From contig CAJIZG010000004.1 in NCBI GenBank assembly GCA_905181865.1, positions 248,001 through 312,000 on the forward strand: a stretch of DNA of 64,000 bases, read 5' to 3'. The stretch comes from Urechidicola croceus (GTDB taxonomy: Bacteria > Bacteroidota > Bacteroidia > Flavobacteriales > Flavobacteriaceae). Position 1 is the first letter of the stretch; every line of letters starts with the position of its first letter. The position numbers and the translations under genes are program-made. Shown here one piece after another: positions 44,294 through 52,694 of this stretch. The notes under the pieces were generated by a model. It ran no database searches, was not told where the DNA came from, and saw nothing but the letters and a program-made list of their open reading frames with translations.

Positions 44294-45958
44294 TTACATT
44301 TCTGAAAACAAATTCATAAAAGGTGTTTCCCTAGATTCTTTATTTGGATTATAATTAGGATTAATAGATGGCCAATAGCGTTTTTCTATATTTTGTTTTA
44401 ACCAATCTTTTAACTTTTTAAATAGTTTATTGGTCAATTCTGGGTTGGTGCTGGATAAATTTGTTTTTTCAAAAGGATCGGTTTCAATATTATAAAGGTA
44501 TAACCTTCCATACCAATCAAAAATAAGTTTATAATCTCCATCACGTATTGCAGAATGTGGCGTTAAAGCTAAAGGCTCATAGGGACTGTTATAAATTACA
44601 TTGAAAGGGTAATGCCAATAATGCGCTGTTTTTGTATAGGTGTTTTTTGAATTTTGAGTGTCAGAAAGCAAAGAGAAAACACTCTGACCATCAAGTTTAT
44701 TGGTTTTTACAACAGCTTTTGAATTGTATCCTGCGGCCTCTAAAATAGTTGGAAAAATATCAGTACAATCTACAGGAACATCAACCCATTTTCCAGTTTC
44801 AATTTTGCCTTTCCATTTAAAGATAAGAGGTACTCTAATACCTCCTTCAGTTAAACAGGCTTTTCCTCCTAAAAAAGGACTATTGTCTGTACCATCACCC
44901 TTTGGTGTTATTTTGGAATCTATCCCACCATTATCAGACATAAAAACGACGAGTGTATTTTCTTCTAATCCTGTTTCTCTCAATTTGTTTAAAATAGCTC
45001 CAACCGAACGATCCATACTTTTTATCATGGATGCATATACGGGGTCTTTGTGTCCATTCCATCCTTTATTTTCCTTGTTTTGAAAATAGGAGACTTCATC
45101 TTCTTTTCCCTGATAAGGAGCATGTACGGCAAAATGTGAAAAATATAAAAAGAAGGGTTTTTTATTTTCTTTTGCTTGTTCATCAATAAAATAAAGCGCT
45201 TGTTTTGTTAAATCATCAGTTAGGTAATCTTCCCCGGTTTCTTTCCCTGTATCACCCATTTCCCATGCTTCTTGCGGCATATTTGGAAATATTTTTTTAG
45301 ATGTAATGTTCCAGTTTTTTTTCCAATTATAGTAGGGAGAACCACCAGCATCATACCAGGCTAATGTTTCAAACCCATGGTCTTTGGGTTGATGGCCTTG
45401 CGCACCAAAACCACCAATATGCCATTTGCCTATAAAAGCGGAATGATACTCTTTTAATGCTTCAGCAATTGATAACTCATCATTACCATTATCATATGTT
45501 GTTCCTGTTGCTATGGCAGAATTAGAAATACCATTAATCAGGGCTTGTTCAATTTTAATAGCGTCTTTATGTTCTAAAACATCATGTGCTAGATAACCTT
45601 CAGGTATGGGTAAATTTTGATTGTAATAGGTTTTTCTTATTGGCATAGCTGTGGTGAAACCTAGTCTTCCGGCATATTTCCCTGTAAGTAAACTGGCTCG
45701 GGTAGGGGAGCATAGTTGATTTGCGTAGGCTTGCGAAAAGGAAACGCCTTCACTCATTAGTTTATTTAGATTCGGGGTTTCGTAAAACATTTTATCAGGC
45801 GCTTCTCCTGTCAAGTGTTGAGCATATCCTTGTACATCCATATAACCAAAATCATCGGCTAAAATAAAAATGATATTCGGTTTGACTTCTTTAGGGAGCG
45901 CCGTTTTGCATCCTATTAAAAGTAGGGCACAAAAAGTAATACTGACCAATTTCTTCAT
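44294..45958 (-). CDS. Sulfatase lipoprotein (FGly type)
   Basis: A 554-residue sulfatase with a lipoprotein signal (MKKLVSITFCALLLIGC, lipobox Cys17), so it is probably membrane-anchored in the envelope. Motifs: IIFILADDFGYMD, FGly site C83-S-P-T-R in NQLCSPTRASLLTG, GKWHIGGFG, VVFMSDNGG and GKACLTEGGIRVPLIFKW. A perfect copy of the 13-bp operator lies 46 bp upstream, which makes this gene a separately regulated unit. A 3' fragment of an isomerase gene sits just beyond the operator. Confidence 0.88.
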   Translation of the reverse strand: MKKLVSITFCALLLIGCKTALPKEVKPNIIFILADDFGYMDVQGYAQHLTGEAPDKMFYETPNLNKLMSEGVSFSQAYANQLCSPTRASLLTGKYAGRLGFTTAMPIRKTYYNQNLPIPEGYLAHDVLEHKDAIKIEQALINGISNSAIATGTTYDNGNDELSIAEALKEYHSAFIGKWHIGGFGAQGHQPKDHGFETLAWYDAGGSPYYNWKKNWNITSKKIFPNMPQEAWEMGDTGKETGEDYLTDDLTKQALYFIDEQAKENKKPFFLYFSHFAVHAPYQGKEDEVSYFQNKENKGWNGHKDPVYASMIKSMDRSVGAILNKLRETGLEENTLVVFMSDNGGIDSKITPKGDGTDNSPFLGGKACLTEGGIRVPLIFKWKGKIETGKWVDVPVDCTDIFPTILEAAGYNSKAVVKTNKLDGQSVFSLLSDTQNSKNTYTKTAHYWHYPFNVIYNSPYEPLALTPHSAIRDGDYKLIFDWYGRLYLYNIETDPFEKTNLSSTNPELTNKLFKKLKDWLKQNIEKRYWPSINPNYNPNKESRETPFMNLFSEM

Positions 45959-46003
45959 TTTGGTAAATTTTTACTCAAAAAAAAGGAATAAAAAGAAAAT
46001 GAG

Positions 46004-46016
46004 TATCCTGTACTGT
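46004..46016 (-). promoter_or_regulatory. Predicted operator upstream of the sulfatase gene at 44294
   Basis: TATCCTGTACTGT on the plus strand (ACAGTACAGGATA in the direction of the gene), 46 bp ahead of the start codon. Perfect copy of the locus-wide element. Confidence 0.72.
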
Positions 46017-46103
46017 CTGAATTTTTATTTGAATAAAAAGTGTGGTTTGTTTATAAAAAGTACACCTTATAATAGAGTGATCAAACTCATCTTTACTTTC
46101 TGT

Positions 46104-46170
46104 CTAGCAAATCTTCACCACATCCATATTTAACAACTGCCCCAACTTTTCAATTTTGTTGGTAATATAT
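46104..46170 (-). pseudogene. Tiny 3'-end remnant of the isomerase gene
   Basis: The minus strand encodes ITNKIEKLGQLLNMDVVKIC and a stop, matching the last residues (IADKIEKLGQILNIDVVKIC) of the full gene at 47698-49122. The DNA similarity continues a little past the stop codon into the spot where the next gene starts. It is the third copy of this gene end in the locus and lies between two sulfatase genes. Confidence 0.75.
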
Positions 46171-46190
46171 TCAAATTTATAGGCGGCCTT

Positions 46191-47684
46191 TTATAGATTT
46201 GGGAACCACTCCTGATCAAATGATTTTCTGAGTTTTGATAAAACTTCCGAATAAGATTGTTCATTCGTGAAATGTGTTTTTTCATAGGGGTCTGTATTCA
46301 AATCCATCAAACGTTCCTCGGTTCCCACAGCATCATACCTCACGTATTTGAAACCATCTTCACTCACTACCATTCGACCAATTTCACTTTCAACCCCAAG
46401 TGTTTTACGAGATGTTATTTTATTCCCTTCAAACAAGGGCTTTAGACTTATACCTCGTGGATCTGATTGCCCTTTAATGCCGGCATAATCACAAACAGTA
46501 GGCAATAAGTCAAGGCCATTTGAAACAAGGTTTTTAGTGTTCACCTGTCCGGCAGGTATTTTTCCCTTCCACATAGCCATAAATGGTATGTTGGCTGATT
46601 CTTCATATAATACAGTTTTGTGTTCCATTTTATGAGACGCATCATTATCACCATGATCACTTGAGAAAATTACCAGCGTATTTTCCTCTTGCCCGCTCTT
46701 TTTTAAGGCATCCAATATAACTTGTATCTGTCCATCAACCTTTTCGGTAAGACGCGCATAAGCCCAACGATGAATGCGCCATTGCTCTATTGTATATTTA
46801 TTACGTGCACTTATTCGAAATGAGCGCTCTTCCAACATGGCGCTTATGGCTTTGGGCTCGTCTTTTTGAGGTTCAAAGTTCGCTGGTAGCGGTGGACAAT
46901 GTTTTGCAAAAAACTCATCTTTGCCAACTCCTGAAGGCAATTCTAATGCCTTATCTAAGGTAGCAACCTCTGTTTTACCATGTCTTAGAATAGCTTTATC
47001 TCCTTCCGATTCAGCAAAATCTCGAATCGCCATATAGCAAATATCATGAGGGTTAATAAGCGACACCGTCATAAAATAGGGTTTGGTATGTGTTTGCTTA
47101 ATATACTTTGCAGCTTCTTCAGCAAGGCCGTCTCTTTCATTATTGGTAATATCAACAAACCCCAACGCTTTGGGAGTTAGTGAGGGAGGTAAATGTTCTT
47201 TTCCGCCAAAGGCGAGATCATAGCCTGCATCTTTTAGGTAGGCAGCAATTGTGGTGGTTTGTATATCTTCATTCACTTCAGGTATTTTCATTGAACCGGA
47301 ATTATTTCTCACCTGTTTCCCGTTTTTATCTTTAAAATACCCTGGGAATCTACCGGTCATCAAACTTACACGGGCAGGCGAGCATACCGGATTTGTAGTA
47401 TAGGCCCTCGTGAATCGTATGCCATTATTTGCGATATAGTCCATTGCTGGAGTTTTGACATATTTATTGCCGGCGCAACTCATCATGGTCTCACTTAGCT
47501 GATCGGTATAAATATAAATTATGTTTGGCTTATCGATATTCTCTTTTTCGGCTACTTGCTTTGTAGTATTTATACAAGAGCATAAAACGGCAAAAGGAAT
47601 AATAAATAATATTCGTGGTTTGATAAAATTCAGTTTTTTAATGACTCTTTTTACTTTCATTCTTCTGATAACTATCCGTTTCAT
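46191..47684 (-). CDS. Sulfatase lipoprotein (FGly type)
   Basis: A 497-residue sulfatase. The hydrophobic ILFIIPFAVLCSC with a following Asn/Thr linker suggests a lipoprotein signal. The ATG at 47684 gives a long basic lead, and the ATG at 47660 (MKVKRVIKK) would give a more ordinary signal peptide. Motifs: IIYIYTDQLSE, FGly site C101-S-P-A-R in NPVCSPARVSLMTGR, VIFSSDHGD and EESANIPFMAMW. The DHGD form and choline-sulfatase-like layout (TDQ in place of ADD) set it apart from the other three. It starts 13 bp after the isomerase-like gene and is in the operon driven from ahead of rhaT. Confidence 0.85.
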   Translation of the reverse strand: MKRIVIRRMKVKRVIKKLNFIKPRILFIIPFAVLCSCINTTKQVAEKENIDKPNIIYIYTDQLSETMMSCAGNKYVKTPAMDYIANNGIRFTRAYTTNPVCSPARVSLMTGRFPGYFKDKNGKQVRNNSGSMKIPEVNEDIQTTTIAAYLKDAGYDLAFGGKEHLPPSLTPKALGFVDITNNERDGLAEEAAKYIKQTHTKPYFMTVSLINPHDICYMAIRDFAESEGDKAILRHGKTEVATLDKALELPSGVGKDEFFAKHCPPLPANFEPQKDEPKAISAMLEERSFRISARNKYTIEQWRIHRWAYARLTEKVDGQIQVILDALKKSGQEENTLVIFSSDHGDNDASHKMEHKTVLYEESANIPFMAMWKGKIPAGQVNTKNLVSNGLDLLPTVCDYAGIKGQSDPRGISLKPLFEGNKITSRKTLGVESEIGRMVVSEDGFKYVRYDAVGTEERLMDLNTDPYEKTHFTNEQSYSEVLSKLRKSFDQEWFPNL

Positions 47685-47697
47685 CTGTTATTTCTGT

Positions 47698-49122
47698 TTA
47701 GCAAATCTTCACCACATCAATATTTAATATTTGACCCAACTTTTCAATTTTATCAGCAATATGGCCAACTCCAATGGCACAGTGATGTGACGGTCCTTGT
47801 TTCGACCATTCATTCATAAAACGTTTCGCTCCAATCGAAAATTTATAACGACTGTTGGTGTTTCCTATTTGCAACATTGGGCCTTCTACCGATTCGCCCT
47901 CAGCGACTAACAGGAATATTCCGTCTTTGCCTTCTACTACAGACAACAAAGTCACCGGACCATGTTTCACGGTCATTTGAATAGAGAGTCCTTTGCCTGG
48001 TTTTCCATGATAAACAGGTAGTGGTACAAGATTTACACGACCTTCTGCAATGGCGTAATGTGCTGGGCCGTCATGTCCAAGGTATACAGCGTCATCCTTA
48101 AAGTCTATCAAATAGAATTCAGAGAAGGAACCACCAACTCCAAACGCTGACATAATTTTCATAGCCTGTGCATTTTTCACTTCACATTCTCCTGATATAG
48201 GAATATTTTTTCCGGTAAGTAATGTATTACCGGCAATGACAGATGTAACTATATTTTCGTACTCATTGCCAGATTCACCTTCGTAATAATAGGCCATGGA
48301 ACCAAGATCGCGAGCATCGATAAGTTTGTCGAGGGCTACCGAAGTTTGAGCGGCACGTTTAATTTCTGAGGTTTCACATTCTTCTGATACATCGAATGCG
48401 GTATTGAATTCTTCTATTTTCTTTTGTACGTCTTCTTCGCTTGCTTCATCTCGGTACTTTTTCAATTCGCACATTTCGAGTAATTCGATGTGCGTGCCAA
48501 ATACAGCCGATTGCAGTGTAAGGTCTGAGTACACATCAAGCATCCCATTGTAATAATGCCCCAAAATACCCAAACGGTTATTTCTCATTGTAGCTGCTAC
48601 TGAGGCTGCCTCTGTCCACGCTTTTATATCATTCCAGGCTTCATTGTCCTGTAAATGGCCTGTTACAAAATCATACTGAACCCCAGATCTATTCAAAACC
48701 GAAGCAATTTCTGGAACGGAACATGCCTGACAGTTTTCTAGCCATGCACCAGTCATTTGACCACGATCTCCTAAATTGTTAAATGCTTCGTAATCCAATT
48801 GTGCAACAGGTTGAAGATTTAGTATCACAACAGGGATTTTCAATTTTTGTGCTACAGGTAGCACAGTAGAGGAGAGGGCGTAGGTGGAAACATACAGAAA
48901 CACAATCTCCACATCCTGAGATTTCAGGAAATCTGCTGCTTCTCGAGCCTTTACCGGATTGTCTACCATGCCCGCGTCTGCCACTTCTACACCAAAACCA
49001 GTAATTTTATTTTTAATCTGTTCTTGATAGCCTGTCAGTTTATCAAGTAATCCGTCAAATTGGGGCCAGTATGTATCTAGTCCGATTCCAAACAAACCGA
49101 CTGTTATATTATTTTTTTTCAT
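47698..49122 (-). CDS. L-arabinose/L-fucose isomerase-like protein
   Basis: A 474-residue protein of the L-fucose/L-arabinose isomerase superfamily: N-terminal sugar-binding Rossmann-like part (ITVGLFGIGLDTYWPQFDGL), central NIPISGECEVKNAQAMKIMSAF, then SFSEFYLIDFKDDAVYLGHDGPAHYAIAEG with the Glu/His metal-site region and C-terminal HHCAIGVGHIADK. It would interconvert an aldose and ketose. The substrate is open, since the same locus has a dedicated L-rhamnose isomerase. L-fucose, L-arabinose or another deoxy sugar released with rhamnose are candidates. It lies 73 bp behind rhaT in the same operon. Two truncated copies of its 3' end occur at 28017 and 46104. Confidence 0.78.
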   Translation of the reverse strand: MKKNNITVGLFGIGLDTYWPQFDGLLDKLTGYQEQIKNKITGFGVEVADAGMVDNPVKAREAADFLKSQDVEIVFLYVSTYALSSTVLPVAQKLKIPVVILNLQPVAQLDYEAFNNLGDRGQMTGAWLENCQACSVPEIASVLNRSGVQYDFVTGHLQDNEAWNDIKAWTEAASVAATMRNNRLGILGHYYNGMLDVYSDLTLQSAVFGTHIELLEMCELKKYRDEASEEDVQKKIEEFNTAFDVSEECETSEIKRAAQTSVALDKLIDARDLGSMAYYYEGESGNEYENIVTSVIAGNTLLTGKNIPISGECEVKNAQAMKIMSAFGVGGSFSEFYLIDFKDDAVYLGHDGPAHYAIAEGRVNLVPLPVYHGKPGKGLSIQMTVKHGPVTLLSVVEGKDGIFLLVAEGESVEGPMLQIGNTNSRYKFSIGAKRFMNEWSKQGPSHHCAIGVGHIADKIEKLGQILNIDVVKIC

Positions 49123-49195
49123 ATTTCTTCTATTTATTTATGAATATTATAAAGGATGCTTTTTCAAAACACCAGTATATGTAACCTCTGATTAC

Positions 49196-50248
49196 TTACA
49201 TCGAGTTACCAATTCCTACCAACACAACAGAGAGTAGAATAACCACAATACCAATCGTAATAGTCCATTTAGTCTTTAGCGCTACACCATTCCATTCCTT
49301 GCGGTAAATTCCCCACATATTGGCCGTTAAAATGATTGTTGACATATGCAGTATCCACGAACTCGCACCGTTACCCAATTTGCTTTCTCCCATGCCGTAG
49401 AAAAAGAATTGTAAAAACCAGATGCCTCCTGCAAAAGCAGAAAACAGAATATTCTTTGCAATAGGGGTCGACTTATTTGTAAAATCTGTATAGGATTTAT
49501 TTTTTATACTCAAAATTATAGTCCATACTAAATTGGTTGTTAATCCTCCCCATAGAATGACAACAAACGTGACGTTGTTTTGATATAATGGGTTATAACC
49601 AGCTGCTACTGCGGCATCTGCTAAAGGCTTTCCTGCCTCTATTCCAAAATTAAAAAAAGAACTCAGAATTCCTGAGAGTACGGCAATAGCAAGGCCTTTA
49701 TATAAACTGAATTCAGCAATCGTTTTTTTCTTTTCCTCGTCAGAAAGTTCGTTCTCCTTCATCATGCCTGCTTTACCAGAAATAGCAATGCCAATCAAAC
49801 AAACCAGTACCCCTAAAAGCACCAATTTCCCACCAGACGTTGCCATCATATCTGTAAATGAAATTTTCCCCTCTGTTGGATTCAGGTTATAATAAACAGA
49901 CGGAACGAGTGCACCAAAAGCTGCGCAAAAACCAAGTACTACGGAATTCCCTAAAGACATTCCGAGATATCGTATACCTAATCCATAAGACAATCCTCCA
50001 ACGCCCCAAAGCAATCCCATGACAAATGTGAAGTATAAAATTTGACCAGAACTTGCGGCAATAATTTCGGCAAATCCGGGAATGGTAATCCAGGCCGCCA
50101 ATGGTGGGATAATGAGCCAAGAAACGGTGCCGCCTACCATCCAATAACTCTCCCATGCCCATTTTTTCACTTTGTTGTAAGGCATGTAAAAACTACCCGC
50201 TGCTACACCTCCCAGTGAGTGGAATAGAACTCCTAATATTGCTTGCAT
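49196..50248 (-). CDS. rhaT: L-rhamnose/proton symporter RhaT
   Basis: A 350-residue inner-membrane carrier with about ten hydrophobic segments, close to the length of E. coli RhaT. Family text: GVLFHSLGGVAAGSFYMPYNKVKKWAWESYW at the start (residues 5-35), GVGGLSYGLGIRYLGMSLGNS, and GGIWFLQFFFYGMGESKLG near the end. It imports L-rhamnose with H+. An operator copy (12 of 13 bases) lies 64 bp upstream. It is followed by the isomerase-like and a sulfatase gene, so uptake, isomerisation and desulfation are expressed together. Confidence 0.92.
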   Translation of the reverse strand: MQAILGVLFHSLGGVAAGSFYMPYNKVKKWAWESYWMVGGTVSWLIIPPLAAWITIPGFAEIIAASSGQILYFTFVMGLLWGVGGLSYGLGIRYLGMSLGNSVVLGFCAAFGALVPSVYYNLNPTEGKISFTDMMATSGGKLVLLGVLVCLIGIAISGKAGMMKENELSDEEKKKTIAEFSLYKGLAIAVLSGILSSFFNFGIEAGKPLADAAVAAGYNPLYQNNVTFVVILWGGLTTNLVWTIILSIKNKSYTDFTNKSTPIAKNILFSAFAGGIWFLQFFFYGMGESKLGNGASSWILHMSTIILTANMWGIYRKEWNGVALKTKWTITIGIVVILLSVVLVGIGNSM

Positions 50249-50311
50249 ATAATTTTGTTAATTAATATTATCATGAATGATCACAAATAAAATAAAAATG
50301 TAAAGAAAAAG

Positions 50312-50323
50312 TATCCTGTACTG
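50312..50323 (-). promoter_or_regulatory. Predicted operator upstream of rhaT
   Basis: TATCCTGTACTG on the plus strand (the final T of the 13-mer is C here), 64 bp ahead of the rhaT start. Confidence 0.68.
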
Positions 50324-50330
50324 CTTTAGA

Positions 50331-50645
50331 TTAATCCAGATAAAACACTTCTTCTAAGGCTACTGTAACAGGAGAATTGTCTTTATTCACTTCCATGATA
50401 TCCGACATAAACTTCCACCATTTTTTTACAATTTCTGTTTGTCCTAAATCTTGAGAACTTCCATCTCCGGTTACTTTCTGAAAAGCGAATAAGATATTCG
50501 TTTCTTCATCCAAATAAATAGCATATTCGCTCACCCCTGAATCTTTGAGTAATCGTTTCAATTCAGGCCAAATTTCATCGTGTCGTTTCTTATAGGCTAC
50601 TTTTTGCCCCTCATTGAGTTGCATTTTAAAAGCGATTCGTTGCAT
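50331..50645 (-). CDS. rhaM: L-rhamnose mutarotase
   Basis: A 104-residue RhaM/RhaU protein that interconverts alpha- and beta-L-rhamnose. The N-terminus MQRIAFKMQLNEGQ, YKKRHDEIWPEL with Tyr18 and His22 (the positions of the catalytic residues in the E. coli protein) and ETNILFAFQKV are family-specific. Length is normal. It is a single-gene unit with its own perfect operator copy 59 bp upstream, 82 bp from rhaT. This gene and RhaT are the strongest evidence that the locus handles rhamnose. Confidence 0.93.
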   Translation of the reverse strand: MQRIAFKMQLNEGQKVAYKKRHDEIWPELKRLLKDSGVSEYAIYLDEETNILFAFQKVTGDGSSQDLGQTEIVKKWWKFMSDIMEVNKDNSPVTVALEEVFYLD

Positions 50646-50703
50646 TTACTGTGGTTTAAATATCTTATAATGAATGCAAGAAACTAAAAATATAATAAAG
50701 GTG

Positions 50704-50716
50704 TATCCTGTACTGT
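50704..50716 (-). promoter_or_regulatory. Predicted operator upstream of rhaM
   Basis: TATCCTGTACTGT on the plus strand, 59 bp ahead of the rhaM start, a perfect copy of the element. The 190 bp between this and the Fic repeat array hold nothing I recognise. Confidence 0.72.
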
Positions 50717-50906
50717 CTTGCTCATCCCGTAGACCTCTAAAAAAGTTTTGAGTGGTCGTAAAAAATTGAAATTAGGAGGTTGTTGGTTGTTACAATTAAA
50801 AACGGAATTGAAAATGAATTCCCTTTTATCCAAAAACAGGAGACTTTTTTAAACGAAAAAAGTTTGTTTTTTGCAGATTGTTTGTACCAATAAATGCAAA
50901 GCACTT

Positions 50907-51071
50907 AAATTAAAATTACCTTTTAAATCTCTATTAAAACTAATAATACCCTTAAGAAACTGTTTTTACCCAAAAAAACCGATGATGAACAAAACCTATA
51001 TTGGTTAAACCTTTTTTACCCTTGTTAAATAAAAATAAACTGCATTTACCTTTGTGAAACTAAATTTACTC
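50907..51071. repeat. Array of six helically phased repeats upstream of the second Fic gene
   Basis: Part of a 442-bp interval without genes. A unit of about 15 bp, AAAC, six variable bases, then TTACC or similar, starts at 50907 (weaker), 50937, 50957, 51007, 51037 and 51057. The ACC (ACT in the last) ends fall at 50920, 50950, 50970, 51020, 51050 and 51070, so every spacing is an exact multiple of 10 bp (30, 20, 50, 30, 20). All copies would face the same side of the helix. The last ends 17 bp before the Fic ATG at 51088. I infer an operator array or a binding platform for a cooperative regulator. Confidence 0.65.
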
Positions 51072-51087
51072 CAGTAAATAGAAAAAA

Positions 51088-52575
51088 ATGAAAAAAGTAG
51101 GATTTACATGGCTACAGGAAAAATTAGATATCAAAGGCTTTCTATTAACGCATCAGTCTTACATCGGAACAACTGATAAAACAGAGTTAAGTTTAACAGG
51201 TTCTGTTATACGCACATTCAAATCAAAATATGATGTGAGTATTGATAGCCCAATGTCGCATTTGGAATTTGCACTAAAATATGATGACTTGAACCTTGCA
51301 TTCATCAGGGAAGTTTTTATCGCTACAAAACATCAAACAATAGTAGACTATATCAAAGCAAAACCAAATCGAAAATACCCAAGAATAATTGGATTTTTAT
51401 ATGAATTTACCGGAGGTAAATCAATAGATATTGATGTCACGACCACCAATTACGAGGATATTTTAGATGCGTCTCGATATGTCACTGGAAATATTAAAAA
51501 AATATCCAAATGGAAAGTAAACGATAATTTTCTGGGGTCAAAAGGCTTCTGCCCAGTAATCAGAAGAACTACCGAACTTAGCGAATTACTTGAATGGAAT
51601 ATTAAAGATGCAATTGAAAATCTAAAACACGAATATTCTCAAGAAATTTTTAATAGAGCTAGTTATTATCTTTATAAAAAAGAGTCAAAATCCTCCAGTG
51701 AAATAGAAAAAGAAGAACCATCGCGAGACAGAATGGAAAGGTTCATAACATTATTAGAGGAAGCAGGGCAAAAAACTTTTGAAGAAACACTATCTGAAGA
51801 AGAATTAGTTCGGTTACAAAACGCAATTGTTGACCCAAGATATGCTGATCGGAGTTTTCGAGACTTTCAAAACTATCTAGGTCAAACAATGAGAGATTAT
51901 ACACAGAAAATACATTATGTCTGTCCACCACCACAATTTGTAAGATCTCTTATGCAAGGAATCGTTGACCTGTACAAAAAGAACTCATCAACAGCAACGA
52001 TTATAAAAGCCACAATGATATCATTTGGTTATGTATTTACCCATCCATTTGAAGACGGTAATGGAAGAATTCATCGCTTTCTAATTCATGATATTCTGGT
52101 ACGTGACGGAATTGTACTAAACAGTACAATACTTCCTGTTTCTTCTCAAATACTTGCCCATATGGATGAATATGATGCTACGTTAGAGTTACTTTCTAAA
52201 TTGATTGAGCAAAGGGTAAAGTATGATATTAATGATGCTGGAGAAATGACGGTTAACAACGCATCCGAAATAGAAGCATTGTATCGATTTCCGGACTTAA
52301 CCAATCATACTGTATTTTTGGCAAGGGCTATACAATCTACGGTTACAAAAGATATTCCAGAAGAACTTCTTTTTCTTCAGTGTTATGATGAATTGAAGGG
52401 TGATATTCAGAATATAGTAGATATGCCAGACAATAAAGTTGATCGCATGATTTTATTTCTTCACCAGAATAAAGGGATACTTGCAAATCGTAAACGAAAA
52501 CATTACAAAGAACTGAGTGATAATGAAATCGAACAAATGGAGCAGGCCTATTCTCACGTATTTGAAGGGAAATAG
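51088..52575 (+). CDS. Fic-domain protein
   Basis: A 495-residue Fic protein. The N-terminal ~140 residues (FTWLQEKLDIKGFLLTHQSYIG onward) are a helical domain of unknown role. The Fic core is near residues 240-400 and has the full motif THPFEDGNGRIHRFL (HPFxxGNGR). The C-terminal ~100 residues may include a winged-helix-like part (NKVDRMILFLHQNKGILANRKR). With the catalytic motif intact, AMP-transfer to a protein target is expected. It is transcribed opposite to the sugar genes that surround it and is preceded by its own phased repeat array. The repeat sequence differs from that of the first Fic gene, so each module probably carries its own control. Confidence 0.85.
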   Translation: MKKVGFTWLQEKLDIKGFLLTHQSYIGTTDKTELSLTGSVIRTFKSKYDVSIDSPMSHLEFALKYDDLNLAFIREVFIATKHQTIVDYIKAKPNRKYPRIIGFLYEFTGGKSIDIDVTTTNYEDILDASRYVTGNIKKISKWKVNDNFLGSKGFCPVIRRTTELSELLEWNIKDAIENLKHEYSQEIFNRASYYLYKKESKSSSEIEKEEPSRDRMERFITLLEEAGQKTFEETLSEEELVRLQNAIVDPRYADRSFRDFQNYLGQTMRDYTQKIHYVCPPPQFVRSLMQGIVDLYKKNSSTATIIKATMISFGYVFTHPFEDGNGRIHRFLIHDILVRDGIVLNSTILPVSSQILAHMDEYDATLELLSKLIEQRVKYDINDAGEMTVNNASEIEALYRFPDLTNHTVFLARAIQSTVTKDIPEELLFLQCYDELKGDIQNIVDMPDNKVDRMILFLHQNKGILANRKRKHYKELSDNEIEQMEQAYSHVFEGK

Positions 52576-52694
52576 AACAATATACAACTAGTAATTAATG
52601 TAATTGTTTTCTCTTACTGACATTTATCTTATCTATCAAAATCAAAAGAAACACTTAGCAACGACGCAGCCTTTACTTCACTACGATTTTAAAA

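Noticed and set aside
44700-45083. A 127-codon plus-strand frame inside the sulfatase gene
   Set aside because: It is antisense to an intact sulfatase with all motifs in place and has no promoter or family signal of its own.
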